Below, piece after piece: positions 35,199-44,251 of a stretch of 64,000 bases of DNA; positions within the stretch are counted from its first letter, which is position 1, and every line of letters begins with the position of its first letter. The DNA lies in NCBI RefSeq assembly GCF_900142015.1, contig NZ_FQZN01000005.1, positions 62,001 through 126,000 on the forward strand, given 5' to 3'. A model generated the notes under the pieces. It saw only the letters and a list, made by a program, of their open reading frames with translations, was not told the origin of the DNA and did not search any database. The translations under genes were made by a program, and so were the position numbers. Source of the stretch: Bacteroides stercorirosoris. Lineage in GTDB: Bacteria > Bacteroidota > Bacteroidia > Bacteroidales > Bacteroidaceae.

Positions 35199-37244
35199 AT
35201 GGATATGAATAAGATTATTAAAAATATATTGTTCGGAATCGCATTTTTTTCTCTAACAGGCTGCTTCTCTAACTTGGATTTGCATCCGATAGATTCGGAC
35301 ATTCCGAGTACATTTTTCAAGGATAGTGCGGCATGTGCAAAGGTTTTAGTGGGTTGTTATGACGCTCTTAGCGTACCGGGAGGCGGACTTTTCGATGGAA
35401 GCATGAACTCTCAGTTCGTTATTTGGAATGTGACGGATGAAATGTATAATGCAGCAGCCGGAACAGGTCCTAAGGTGTATAGCTATACTTCCGGATATGC
35501 TCCTAATGCTACTATGTACAAGAACCTTTATGCAGCGATTCAGCGTTGCTGCCAGTTCCTTCATTATCTTCCCGATGCCAAGATAGCAACAGAAACAAAG
35601 CTCGTCATGGAAGGTGAAGCGCAATTTATAAGGGCGTTCTGTTATTTCAATCTTGTGCAGAATTATGGAAGGGTCCCACTTATAACAGAGGCATCTTCGG
35701 ATGTCAACAATACTTCTGCAAAGCAGGCAGAGGAAGCCGATATATACGATTTTGTAATTCGCGAAATGGAAGAAGCGGAGAGCAAAGTCTTCCCGATTAC
35801 CAAATTCAACTTCGGAGGAAGAATCAACAAGTCTGCTATCAGGGGAGTATTGGCAAGGGTCTGCCTTTTCAATGCCGGATTCCCTTGCTACAATACCGAA
35901 AGGTACAAAGATGCATACAAGTGGGCAAAAATGGTCATTGACGATCCTACTCACAGTTTGATTCCTAATTTCGCAGAAGCATTCATTCCGCTTATTCAGG
36001 ACAAGTATGATATACGTGAAAATCTATGGGAGATAGAAGCGTATTGTAAAAGTACGTCTGACGGACTGAAAGAATATTTTCCTTCATTGTCGACCACGCT
36101 CGGTACCAATTGCAGCAAAGCTGTAACAAACGTTTCCTTTATGGTTAATAATACAATGAAGATCACCAAGAGAATGTTCTCATATTATGAGCAAGACACT
36201 GAGGCATTGTTAGGTTCTTATGATGAAAGACGTAACTGGGCTATCGCTCCGTTCACCAATGCTCCTACGAAACTTGATGGTGCTGAGCGTCTTGTCCTTA
36301 CTTATTTCGGTTCGCATAAGGATCCTGATAATGACAGATTGGTTTATGATCGTCAGATCAACAAGTTCAACCGTCAGTATGCAAAGATTTGGCCTGCATA
36401 TCAAAGTAATGCAGGAACCAACCTTTGTATAGTACGCTATTCCGACGTATTGCTTATGGCAGCCGAAGCATTGTGTCAGATACATAACGGTCCGACACCT
36501 GAGGCTATAGGCTATGTCAACGCAGTGAGAAAAAGGGCATATGGACAGATGGATGGCCGTAAGTTTATTGACCATATAGAACTTACCAATCCGGGAGAAA
36601 ATTACACCATCGGTGAAGTTTGTGTGGAAATTGTCGATGCCACCGACAATACTTCTTCTGTCACATGCACAACGGAAGAGGATAAATCTCCCAAGGCATA
36701 TCGTGTCGGAGACGTCAAGGGCCCTCTCACAATTGCTACTGCCAAGTTGCCTGAGATTCTTGGTTCCGACGGAAAACCGGACACTAAAACCACCAGACCT
36801 ATTGAGTCAATCGTATTGCTCGACAGAGGGCATGCCTACAGTGCGACTCCAAAGGTGGTAATCAGGTCACTTGAAGGCGGCAAAGGCCCCAAGGGCAGCG
36901 GTGCTACGGCAATCGCAGTAATGAAGGATGAGAATCCGTCTTATGAATTGTCTGCCGAAGCTACGGGCTCAAAGGAGGCATTCCTCCAAACTATTATGGA
37001 TGAAAGAGCGAGAGAGTTGTGCTTTGAAGGCTGGAGACGTTTAGACCTCAAACGTTGGCACAATCTTGTGGAGATACTTCAGGCTACGAGGGATGACGGC
37101 AGAAATGCAAAAGGAGTCAATGGAGCGCAGCTTGATTATATCATGACTCCTGGAAACAACGTGTCCGATGTTCATTATTACCTTCCGATTCCTTCCGGAG
37201 AAATAATGCTTAATCCTGAATTAAAACAGAATGAAGGCTGGTAA
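35199..37244 (+). CDS. SusD/RagB-type lipoprotein with an inserted beta domain
   Basis: 681 residues, about 100-150 longer than usual. Lipoprotein signal (AFFSLTGC); the start may be ATG 35199 or 35205. SusD landmarks: AQFIRAFCYFNLVQNYGRVPL, RYSDVLLMAAEALCQI, YVNAVRKRAYG and DERARELCFEGWRRLDLKRW. Between the last two lies an insert (residues about 455-590) with two copies of a motif like G-x-x-Y-(7)-V-x-I (NPGENYTIGEVCVEIVD; RGHAYSATPKVVIRSLEG then GSGATAIAV), seen in beta-rich surface proteins. The insert may extend the ligand-binding face. Partner of the SusC just upstream. Confidence 0.92.
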   Translation: MDMNKIIKNILFGIAFFSLTGCFSNLDLHPIDSDIPSTFFKDSAACAKVLVGCYDALSVPGGGLFDGSMNSQFVIWNVTDEMYNAAAGTGPKVYSYTSGYAPNATMYKNLYAAIQRCCQFLHYLPDAKIATETKLVMEGEAQFIRAFCYFNLVQNYGRVPLITEASSDVNNTSAKQAEEADIYDFVIREMEEAESKVFPITKFNFGGRINKSAIRGVLARVCLFNAGFPCYNTERYKDAYKWAKMVIDDPTHSLIPNFAEAFIPLIQDKYDIRENLWEIEAYCKSTSDGLKEYFPSLSTTLGTNCSKAVTNVSFMVNNTMKITKRMFSYYEQDTEALLGSYDERRNWAIAPFTNAPTKLDGAERLVLTYFGSHKDPDNDRLVYDRQINKFNRQYAKIWPAYQSNAGTNLCIVRYSDVLLMAAEALCQIHNGPTPEAIGYVNAVRKRAYGQMDGRKFIDHIELTNPGENYTIGEVCVEIVDATDNTSSVTCTTEEDKSPKAYRVGDVKGPLTIATAKLPEILGSDGKPDTKTTRPIESIVLLDRGHAYSATPKVVIRSLEGGKGPKGSGATAIAVMKDENPSYELSAEATGSKEAFLQTIMDERARELCFEGWRRLDLKRWHNLVEILQATRDDGRNAKGVNGAQLDYIMTPGNNVSDVHYYLPIPSGEIMLNPELKQNEGW

Positions 37245-37277
37245 TTGTAGATTTAACATTATTAAAAGTATAAGACA

Positions 37278-38255
37278 ATGAGAAAAAATATAATTAAAAT
37301 CCTGTTTCCCGCTTTAGTCGCAGCTTCAGCCGTTGTGTCCTGTCAGGTTGACACCGTGACCGAGTCAACTGTCGTGACCACGCTTGAGAAGAATGTATAT
37401 GAAGTTGGAGAGAATGTCCGTTTCCACTTTTCGGGAGAAGCAGATTTCGTGACGATTTTTACCGGAGTTGATAATTATGATGGCGGAACGATGGGAGGAA
37501 CGATAAAAGGTTCGCGCTATATCTATAGAAATCGCGGAAGCGAAAATGGTTCTCCGATCCTGTCTTTCAATTGCAAAAAAGATGGAGACAACTTGGAGAA
37601 GTATGCTGAAATCAAGCTCCTTCTTTCTACTGACTTTGACGGTGATATCACCATGGAGGGAATAAAACGTGCCACTTGGTTGGATATCTCCGAAAAAGCA
37701 AAATGGCCTGTGGAGGGGACTAAAAAAGGTACTAATATTAATTCCGGAGCCATAGATTTGTCAGAATGGAACGGACAAGATATACATCTTGCTTTCCGTT
37801 ATACCGCGAAAAAAGGACAAAAACAGGAAGGATATACAATATCCTCATTCAATCTTAAAAATACGGTTGAAACGGATGCTCTTCCTTATACGATATGGAC
37901 AAATGCTTCTTTTGCAAAATGCGGTACGACTACGAATAAGCTGCAGGAAGATGGAACCGGTGCTATTTTCCCTGCTTATCAGTGGACACTCGGAACGTCG
38001 CTTACTTGTGCAGGCATGCCTGACGGTAAGGAGGATTTCGAAAGCTGGGTAATCACTTCCCCGGTCGATCCGAGCCAAGTGATTCCTGATTATGGTACGC
38101 TTATTAAGTCATACAGTGAGGTGGTTCCGAAATTCTATGATTACACATATTACAAACCAGGTAAGTTTACAGTGACTGTAGTGTCTCGTAATACTACCGC
38201 TTTCGGAACTGAAGAATCTGTGCAAAATATAGAACTAGAAATAGTTGAAAAATAA
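37278..38255 (+). CDS. Surface lipoprotein, DUF5017-like, probable glycan-binding protein
   Basis: 325 residues with a lipoprotein signal (AASAVVSC). The beta-rich sequence opens with a PKD-like segment (EVGENVRFHFSGEADFVTIFTG) followed by ATWLDIS and IHLAFRYTAKKGQKQEGYTISSFNLKN, resembling DUF5017-type lipoproteins. Its place directly after SusC and SusD is where surface glycan-binding (SusE/F-like) proteins are found. No catalytic motif. The family name is a moderate-confidence call. Confidence 0.65.
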   Translation: MRKNIIKILFPALVAASAVVSCQVDTVTESTVVTTLEKNVYEVGENVRFHFSGEADFVTIFTGVDNYDGGTMGGTIKGSRYIYRNRGSENGSPILSFNCKKDGDNLEKYAEIKLLLSTDFDGDITMEGIKRATWLDISEKAKWPVEGTKKGTNINSGAIDLSEWNGQDIHLAFRYTAKKGQKQEGYTISSFNLKNTVETDALPYTIWTNASFAKCGTTTNKLQEDGTGAIFPAYQWTLGTSLTCAGMPDGKEDFESWVITSPVDPSQVIPDYGTLIKSYSEVVPKFYDYTYYKPGKFTVTVVSRNTTAFGTEESVQNIELEIVEK

Positions 38256-38274
38256 TTTTCTAAAAAATACGTTT

Positions 38275-40710
38275 ATGAAATATTTGTTTTCTACGTTACT
38301 CATTGCTTGTGTGAGTGTACTGATGTCCGCCCAGCCCAAACTGAATCTCAATACGGGCAGTGTCGATATTGAATGGCAACAGGAGGAGGATGGCTGGCAT
38401 ATCTCGTGCATTAAAATCGACGGGAAGCAGATTCCTTCCCCCAAGGGATATTACACGATTCTGTATCTGGATCGTAATCCGGCAAAGGATCTGGTCGATC
38501 AGGATCTTGAAGGAAAGGATTTTACATTCTATCCGTCAAAAGCAGAAATGCTTCCCGATGGTGCTTTGAAATTTTCTCACAGTCTACGTTTCGGGGACGT
38601 TGAAGCAATATGGAAGGTAGACCCATCATTTCCGTCTGATATAAAGGTCGATATGAAGGTCAGACTGTCGACGAACGGTTCCGTATCCATCGCCACCCCT
38701 ACGATTGCCGTTTTCGAAGAGAACAATATATCATGGGCGATGATTCCGGGTAACTGGTATGGCAAGGAAATCCAGTATGATCTGAACATGGCAAAAACTT
38801 ACAGCATGGGTATTCCTTGTGTCCCGATGCTTGCCCAAGAACGCAATACGATGACTCTGTGTCCGTTGTATTCATCGAAGGATGGCTATACCTTGGCTGT
38901 TGTTCCGGATCCGGGGACGGAAACTGACCCGATAGCCGGCAAAGCTCCGGATAAGAGTCCCAATTCCTTGGGATTGAGTTTAGCGAACAGACATAATGAA
39001 CTTACTCCAGTGGTTTATCATCCTGTACTCGGGCAGGTGGGGGCCAAGAACAAAGCCGGAGATGAAGTGTCGTTCGGATTCCGTTACACTCTGAAGAATT
39101 CGGGCTGGTTCGATGTATTCCAGCATGCCGTGAACGATGTTTTCGCTTTGCCATCATCCCTGGATTTGCTTACCAACAAGATGTCTTTGTCCGAACGCGT
39201 GAACCGACTTCAGAAATTCCTGCGCAAAGATAAAGAGTCGAGTTGGAAAACATGGCAGAGCAGAGGCGAGACGATAGGTGCCAACGGCTCCAAGATTGCT
39301 GATGCTGGTACTATGTTCATGATCGCACGAAACGGGCAGGATTCCGTAATGAACAGCCGTCTTCACTATGTGAGGAATTATAAAATGATTCAGCAGCAGA
39401 CAGAACCAGGATATTTTTGCGGTGCTGCTCTCGGAGAATACGCGGATATAGACGGTGTGGAGTCGGAAAGGGGCAATTGGATAGAACCTTTACACACGAC
39501 CTATTATACTATGGTCGATTTCGGAAATATGCTTCTATTCAATCCTGACGACAAGGAATTGCTCGAAAGGTTGAGGATGGCAGGTGACAGATTGCTTGCA
39601 TGGCAGAAAGGTGACGGAAGTTTTGAGGTCGGCTATGACAGATTTTCCATGAAACCATCTTTCCCGGATCTTAAGGATTACAGACCAACCTGGTATGGAT
39701 TGTACATAGCATATAAGCACTTGAATGACAAGAAATACCTTGATGCAGCATGTAAGGGCGCAGACTGGCAACAGAAAAACGGAGTAGATAAAGGATATTA
39801 TCTCGGTGTATGTGGCGATGGACGCAATATCTGGGATTTCTGTACGGCACAGACATCTCGTGCCTATATGGACTTATATGAAATAACGGGTAACGAGGCA
39901 TATAAACAGGCGTCTATAGATGCCGCAATGATTTACGCGACGTCTATATTCACCAATCCGGTAATGACTGATAAAACGAAATACATCGGCGAACAGGCAT
40001 ATAAAGACTGGGAACTAAATCAGACAGGTCTTGGTGTAGAGCATATACGAGGTACAGCAGTAAACGGACCGATTCTGATATCAAGTTACGCAGGTTTGTT
40101 CGTGAAGATGTACGAATGGACGAAAGAACCGGTCTTCCTTACCATGGCAAGAGCCGCGTCAATTGGAAGAAATGCTTTTGTCGATCAGGAAAGCGGATGT
40201 GCAGTCTATTACTGGCACGGAATGAATGAGTTGAAAAAATATTCCACAATGTTCCCGTGGCATGCATACTGGCAGATTGGCTGGATTGTAGATTACCTGA
40301 TTGCGGAAGCTGATTTACGTTCGGACAGCAATATTTCGTTCCCATATGGCTACATGACTCCTAAGGTCGGTCCACATGTCACATATGGATTTGCACCCGG
40401 TAATATTTACGGCAAAAAAGCGGATCTTCTGTTCAGACCAGATATGGTCAGTTGCGACAATCCGGAGATTGAATTCCTTACCGCTTTGTCGGAGAACGGC
40501 AAGAAGTTGTACCTGATTGCAATGTGTCAGTCCAATGACAGCCATTCATGTACTGTGACTTTGGATTTGTCGCAGTTAGTTGCAAATAAGACAGGTTTCC
40601 GTTCTGCCAAGGCTCTTCAAGGTAAAATTATCAGATCGGTAGGAAAGAAAGGGCAGATCAATCTTGATTTTGCTCCATGGGGTATGAATGTTATTGAAAT
40701 TTCACTGTAA
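38275..40710 (+). CDS. Unclassified secreted six-hairpin (toroid) glycosidase- or lyase-like protein
   Basis: 811 residues from ATG 38275, which gives a clean signal peptide (IACVSVLMSAQ); ATG 38245 would overlap the previous gene. Residues about 20-300 are beta-sandwich-like. Residues about 390-690 have repeating helix pairs typical of six-hairpin toroids (GDRLLAWQKGDGSFEVGYD; PTWYGLYIAYKHLNDKKYLDAACKGADW; TSRAYMDLYEITGNEAYKQA; VYYWHGMNELKKYSTMFPWHAYWQIGW). A C-terminal beta part follows. Conserved-looking candidates for the active site are acidic/aromatic clusters near GEYADIDGVESERGNW and GVEHIRGTAVNGP. I cannot assign a CAZy family. Likely a backbone- or side-chain-cleaving enzyme of the operon's glycan. 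Confidence 0.5.
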   Translation: MKYLFSTLLIACVSVLMSAQPKLNLNTGSVDIEWQQEEDGWHISCIKIDGKQIPSPKGYYTILYLDRNPAKDLVDQDLEGKDFTFYPSKAEMLPDGALKFSHSLRFGDVEAIWKVDPSFPSDIKVDMKVRLSTNGSVSIATPTIAVFEENNISWAMIPGNWYGKEIQYDLNMAKTYSMGIPCVPMLAQERNTMTLCPLYSSKDGYTLAVVPDPGTETDPIAGKAPDKSPNSLGLSLANRHNELTPVVYHPVLGQVGAKNKAGDEVSFGFRYTLKNSGWFDVFQHAVNDVFALPSSLDLLTNKMSLSERVNRLQKFLRKDKESSWKTWQSRGETIGANGSKIADAGTMFMIARNGQDSVMNSRLHYVRNYKMIQQQTEPGYFCGAALGEYADIDGVESERGNWIEPLHTTYYTMVDFGNMLLFNPDDKELLERLRMAGDRLLAWQKGDGSFEVGYDRFSMKPSFPDLKDYRPTWYGLYIAYKHLNDKKYLDAACKGADWQQKNGVDKGYYLGVCGDGRNIWDFCTAQTSRAYMDLYEITGNEAYKQASIDAAMIYATSIFTNPVMTDKTKYIGEQAYKDWELNQTGLGVEHIRGTAVNGPILISSYAGLFVKMYEWTKEPVFLTMARAASIGRNAFVDQESGCAVYYWHGMNELKKYSTMFPWHAYWQIGWIVDYLIAEADLRSDSNISFPYGYMTPKVGPHVTYGFAPGNIYGKKADLLFRPDMVSCDNPEIEFLTALSENGKKLYLIAMCQSNDSHSCTVTLDLSQLVANKTGFRSAKALQGKIIRSVGKKGQINLDFAPWGMNVIEISL

Positions 40711-40718
40711 ACGATTAT

Positions 40719-41543
40719 ATGGAACGTTTTTATATATTGTTGATTTTAGCGGGGCTGTCCATTTCAGGATTTGCCCAAAAGAGTATGTGGCTCATAGCGG
40801 GACAGAGCAATGCTTCCGGAATGGGTGATAGGAGAACTTCGATGAAATACTATAGCAAAGAATGTTTCGACTATGTACAGTCCGGAGATTCGTTGAAAAT
40901 ACTGCAGGACCCAGTAGGTGAGAACGGCAAGTATTTCGGCAAGGCGAACAGCGGCAGCATCTGCCCTTCGTTTGCGTGGAACCTCAATAAAATGACAGGT
41001 GATTCGGTTGTAGTGGTATCTGCGGCGAGGGGAGGAAGCGCATGCTCCACTACTGGAGAGACAATCTACGGTACTTGGGCGGAAAAGGGCGTCTTGCCCT
41101 TGCTCGATGCAGCGATAACTAAATGCAATTCTGCGATTGCCGTTACAGGATTGAAATTCAGTGGGGTGATCTGGCTTCAAGGAGAACGTGACGCAAATGC
41201 TATCAATGACGGGAAAATGAATGGTGAGGATTACGAAGCGGCGCTTCGTAACCTCATACTCCGGTTCAGAAAGCATCTCCATGATGCCGACCTTCCTTTC
41301 TATATAGTCCTCACAGGACAGTATGTCGACCGTCCGCAAAAGGGCTATCATCAAGTCCGTGCGGCACAGCGCAGACTGTCTGAAAAAATGCGTGGAGTTC
41401 ATCTTGTAGCTGCGGACCCTTGGCTTTTTCCACAGATGAATATGATGACGGATGACATCCATTACAGCCAGTATGCATACAATCTTATCGGGGAGACTAT
41501 AGCCCGCCAGATTTACGAAGCAAGAAGTATTGATTCTAAGTAA
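40719..41543 (+). CDS. SGNH-type carbohydrate esterase, CE6 / sialate O-acetylesterase-like
   Basis: 274 residues with a signal peptide (LSISGFAQ). SASA/CE6 signatures: IAGQSNASGMG with the nucleophile S30, SAARGGSACS (block II), IWLQGERDAN (block III) and DDIHYSQYAYNLIGE (the Asp-x-x-His pair, block V). It should remove acetyl groups from sugars, probably in the periplasm. 8 bp after the previous gene and 10 bp before the next. The operon holds several esterases, which suggests a heavily acylated substrate. Confidence 0.87.
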   Translation: MERFYILLILAGLSISGFAQKSMWLIAGQSNASGMGDRRTSMKYYSKECFDYVQSGDSLKILQDPVGENGKYFGKANSGSICPSFAWNLNKMTGDSVVVVSAARGGSACSTTGETIYGTWAEKGVLPLLDAAITKCNSAIAVTGLKFSGVIWLQGERDANAINDGKMNGEDYEAALRNLILRFRKHLHDADLPFYIVLTGQYVDRPQKGYHQVRAAQRRLSEKMRGVHLVAADPWLFPQMNMMTDDIHYSQYAYNLIGETIARQIYEARSIDSK

Positions 41544-41553
41544 AATAAGAAAA

Positions 41554-42966
41554 ATGAAAAAAAAAGTAATAGCAGCGCTTTTCGCCATGTTTATCGGAGG
41601 AATTACGGCATCTGCACAGGATCCGATGGTAGAAAAAAAGAATACCGACCGTAAGCCCCCTTATATCTATCCGGAGGAAAGCATCGTAAGGGACAATATA
41701 GAAAAATGGCAGGATATGAAATTCGGTATGTTTATTCATTGGGGAACATACAGCCAGTGGGGTATAGTGGAGTCCTGGTCCATTTGTCCGGAAGCATACA
41801 AATTCTGTATGGTGAGACCGGAAGGAATGAACTATTTTGACTATGTGCGGAAGTATGAAGATTTGAAAAAAACATTCAATCCTGTGAAATTCAACCCTGA
41901 AAAATGGGCTGAAGCGGCAGAATATGCTGGAATGAAATATATGGTTTTCACAACCAAGCATCATGACGGATTCAACATGTACGATACTCAGTACAGCAAT
42001 TATAAGATAACCGATGCCGAGTGTCCGTTCCATACAGATACAAATGCTGACATTGCAAAGGGAATTTTCGACGCATTTCGTGGCAAAGGTATGATGGCAG
42101 GTGCTTACTATTCCATAGCGGATTGGAACAATAACGACTATTGGTGGGATTATTTCCCTCCAAAAGACAGGAATGTAAACTATCCTCCTGAAATGTTTCC
42201 GGAAAAATGGCAGAATCTGAATGATTTTATCAACAATCAGTTGGATGAGCTGACCGGAGGAAAGTACGGTAAGCTCGGCATGCTGTGGTTCGACCTGTGC
42301 GATGCTTCTCCTGAAAAACACCCGCAATGGGAAAGATTCGCAAAGACGGTAAGGACCAATCAACCTGGAATCATGATGGTGGCAAGACATACGAATAGCA
42401 TCTATGAAAATTACAGGACTCCGGAACAGAAAATACCGGATCGTGCTTTAGACTATCCTTGGGAGGCTTGTATGACTATGGCCACTCAATGGTCATACAA
42501 ACCGGATGATATTTACAAATCCACCCATGATATCCTGACCACCCTTGTACAGATTGTTTCACGTGGAGGGAACTTTCTGCTGAATGTCGGACCGGGTCCT
42601 GACGGAGAACTTGCTCCGGAGGCATATCAGCGACTTAAGGAAATCGGAGACTGGATGCAGGTCAACTCAGAAGGTATCTATGGAACGAAAGCGATTGCTC
42701 CTTACAAAGAGGACAGGATAGCGTTTACTTCAAAAGATAACAACGTATATGCCTTTTACCTGAATGCCAAGGGTGAGCATATGCCATCTGTGGTGAAAAT
42801 CAAATCATTCGTTCCGGTTTCTGCCAAATCGGTATTTTTGATGGGATATAATCGCCCCCTCAAATGGAAAAAAACCGGAGATGGAATAGAAATCGTCATA
42901 CCGGAGTCTGTCAGAAAGAATCCTCCTTGCGATTTGGTCTGGGGTTTTAAATTGAAGGTCAAATAG
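41554..42966 (+). CDS. GH29 alpha-L-fucosidase
   Basis: 470 residues from ATG 41554 with a signal peptide (GGITASAQ). GH29 landmarks: MKFGMFIHWGTYSQWG, YMVFTTKHHDGFNMYDTQYSNY, DFINNQLDELTGGKYG and the nucleophile strand GMLWFDLCD (D247), then NFLLNVGPGPDGELAPEAYQRLKEIGDWM. It removes alpha-linked L-fucose by a retaining mechanism. The acid/base residue is less conserved in the family and I cannot place it. Confidence 0.93.
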   Translation: MKKKVIAALFAMFIGGITASAQDPMVEKKNTDRKPPYIYPEESIVRDNIEKWQDMKFGMFIHWGTYSQWGIVESWSICPEAYKFCMVRPEGMNYFDYVRKYEDLKKTFNPVKFNPEKWAEAAEYAGMKYMVFTTKHHDGFNMYDTQYSNYKITDAECPFHTDTNADIAKGIFDAFRGKGMMAGAYYSIADWNNNDYWWDYFPPKDRNVNYPPEMFPEKWQNLNDFINNQLDELTGGKYGKLGMLWFDLCDASPEKHPQWERFAKTVRTNQPGIMMVARHTNSIYENYRTPEQKIPDRALDYPWEACMTMATQWSYKPDDIYKSTHDILTTLVQIVSRGGNFLLNVGPGPDGELAPEAYQRLKEIGDWMQVNSEGIYGTKAIAPYKEDRIAFTSKDNNVYAFYLNAKGEHMPSVVKIKSFVPVSAKSVFLMGYNRPLKWKKTGDGIEIVIPESVRKNPPCDLVWGFKLKVK

Positions 42967-42995
42967 AGTATTTCGAATATTAATTCCATTTTGAG

Positions 42996-44249
42996 ATGAA
43001 AATTCTTTTCTTTGTTATTTGGGCTGCAATGACTTTCTGCCCGGTATGGTCTAGTACCGGGAAACTGCCGGATGTGCCGTCCGTGCTGTTTCTCGGAGTA
43101 GATTTCCCTGAAGAAAATGCCACCTATATTGAAAACCAAATCGCTTCCGGGCTGAAAATACTGGATTTAACAGACAGCCCGGAAGTAGCCTACCGTCGTG
43201 TAGGGGGAATAAAGGAAGCAGCGGAGGTCATATCTACGGAGAAAACGGGAAGATATAGAGTGTTTGTCATACAATGCAGAGATTTGAAAACTAATGAAAA
43301 TACTTTCCGTAAGATTTGCTTAATGGCTGCCAGACAAAATACCGACATATTATGGATGACATCTGATACAGTCCAAATCGTTTCCAAGAATTGTGATTTT
43401 GCCGATTATGAGGGCTTTTGTGCCAATCTGAAAAGTTATGACTGGAAGCGGTGCACATCATATATCGCAGATGCCGTGTCTCAATGGTGGACTGGCATGG
43501 CAAAAGGAAATAGAGGAATTGAAAGGCTGCCTGTATGGCAGGGCAAAATTCCCGATTATGAATATTCCGGGCCGGAATATATCAACTCAATAGCACGTAT
43601 TGACAGGATTTCCGAACCGGAATTGGAAGTCTTCCTTCCTCGGCAGTCGAAGAAGTCCCCGGTGGTAATCTTTTTCCCGGGAGGAGGATTGAGTTATACC
43701 GGTTTTATCAGAAATGCACGTGAGGCGGCAGAACTGCTGAGGCCATATGGAGTTGCGGTAATCGGTGTAAAATACAGGGTGAAACGTGGACTTGACGTAG
43801 CTTTGGAAGATGCAAAACAAGCCGTAAGGACAGTCAGAGAAAGAGCCTTCGAGTGGAATATAGATGAAAATGCAATCGGAGTAGCAGGACAGTCGGCAGG
43901 CGCACTGATTGTATTGAAGTTGGCTTCAGCCGATTGCCCAGACACCTCTTCGCGCCCTGACTATGTGATTCCACTTACGAGCTGGTACTACGGGAAACAG
44001 AAATGCCCGTTCAGATTCGATGCCGAGACTCCTCCTTTTTTTATGCGTCATGCAACTAATGACAGTGGTTACGGTCTTGCACTTAGTGTCAGGGAAAAAC
44101 TCTTGGAAGCTGGAGTCTCGTTAGATTGGAAGACTGTCGATGACGGAGGACACGGGGCCTTTGAAATCACTGTCGACGGCTATGGACACAACTGGACCGC
44201 CGAACTCGTAGAATGGATGAGAAAAAATGAAATATTGAAAAACCGATAA
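42996..44249 (+). CDS. Two-domain protein with a C-terminal alpha/beta-hydrolase esterase
   Basis: 417 residues with a signal peptide (FCPVWSS). Residues about 25-190 form a domain I cannot assign, with Rossmann-like strands (SVLFLGVDF; YRVFVIQCRDL; DILWMTSDTV). From about 205 to the end it is a BD-FAE/acetylxylan-esterase-like hydrolase: oxyanion segment FFPGGGLSYTG, nucleophile elbow GQSAGA and catalytic His in DGGHGAFE. Probably a secreted carbohydrate esterase. The N-terminal domain may bind substrate or be a second, inactive fold. Confidence 0.75.
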   Translation: MKILFFVIWAAMTFCPVWSSTGKLPDVPSVLFLGVDFPEENATYIENQIASGLKILDLTDSPEVAYRRVGGIKEAAEVISTEKTGRYRVFVIQCRDLKTNENTFRKICLMAARQNTDILWMTSDTVQIVSKNCDFADYEGFCANLKSYDWKRCTSYIADAVSQWWTGMAKGNRGIERLPVWQGKIPDYEYSGPEYINSIARIDRISEPELEVFLPRQSKKSPVVIFFPGGGLSYTGFIRNAREAAELLRPYGVAVIGVKYRVKRGLDVALEDAKQAVRTVRERAFEWNIDENAIGVAGQSAGALIVLKLASADCPDTSSRPDYVIPLTSWYYGKQKCPFRFDAETPPFFMRHATNDSGYGLALSVREKLLEAGVSLDWKTVDDGGHGAFEITVDGYGHNWTAELVEWMRKNEILKNR

Positions 44250-44251
44250 TC

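Noticed and set aside
40731..40741. Operator-like half-site ggaacgttttt at the start of the CE6-like gene
   Set aside because: Only half the palindrome, inside codons for M-E-R-F-Y, with no promoter; probably chance.
40764..42390. Two long - strand frames (274 and 284 codons)
   Set aside because: They are antisense to the CE6-like and GH29 genes, whose catalytic motifs are clear; composition is cysteine/histidine-rich nonsense.
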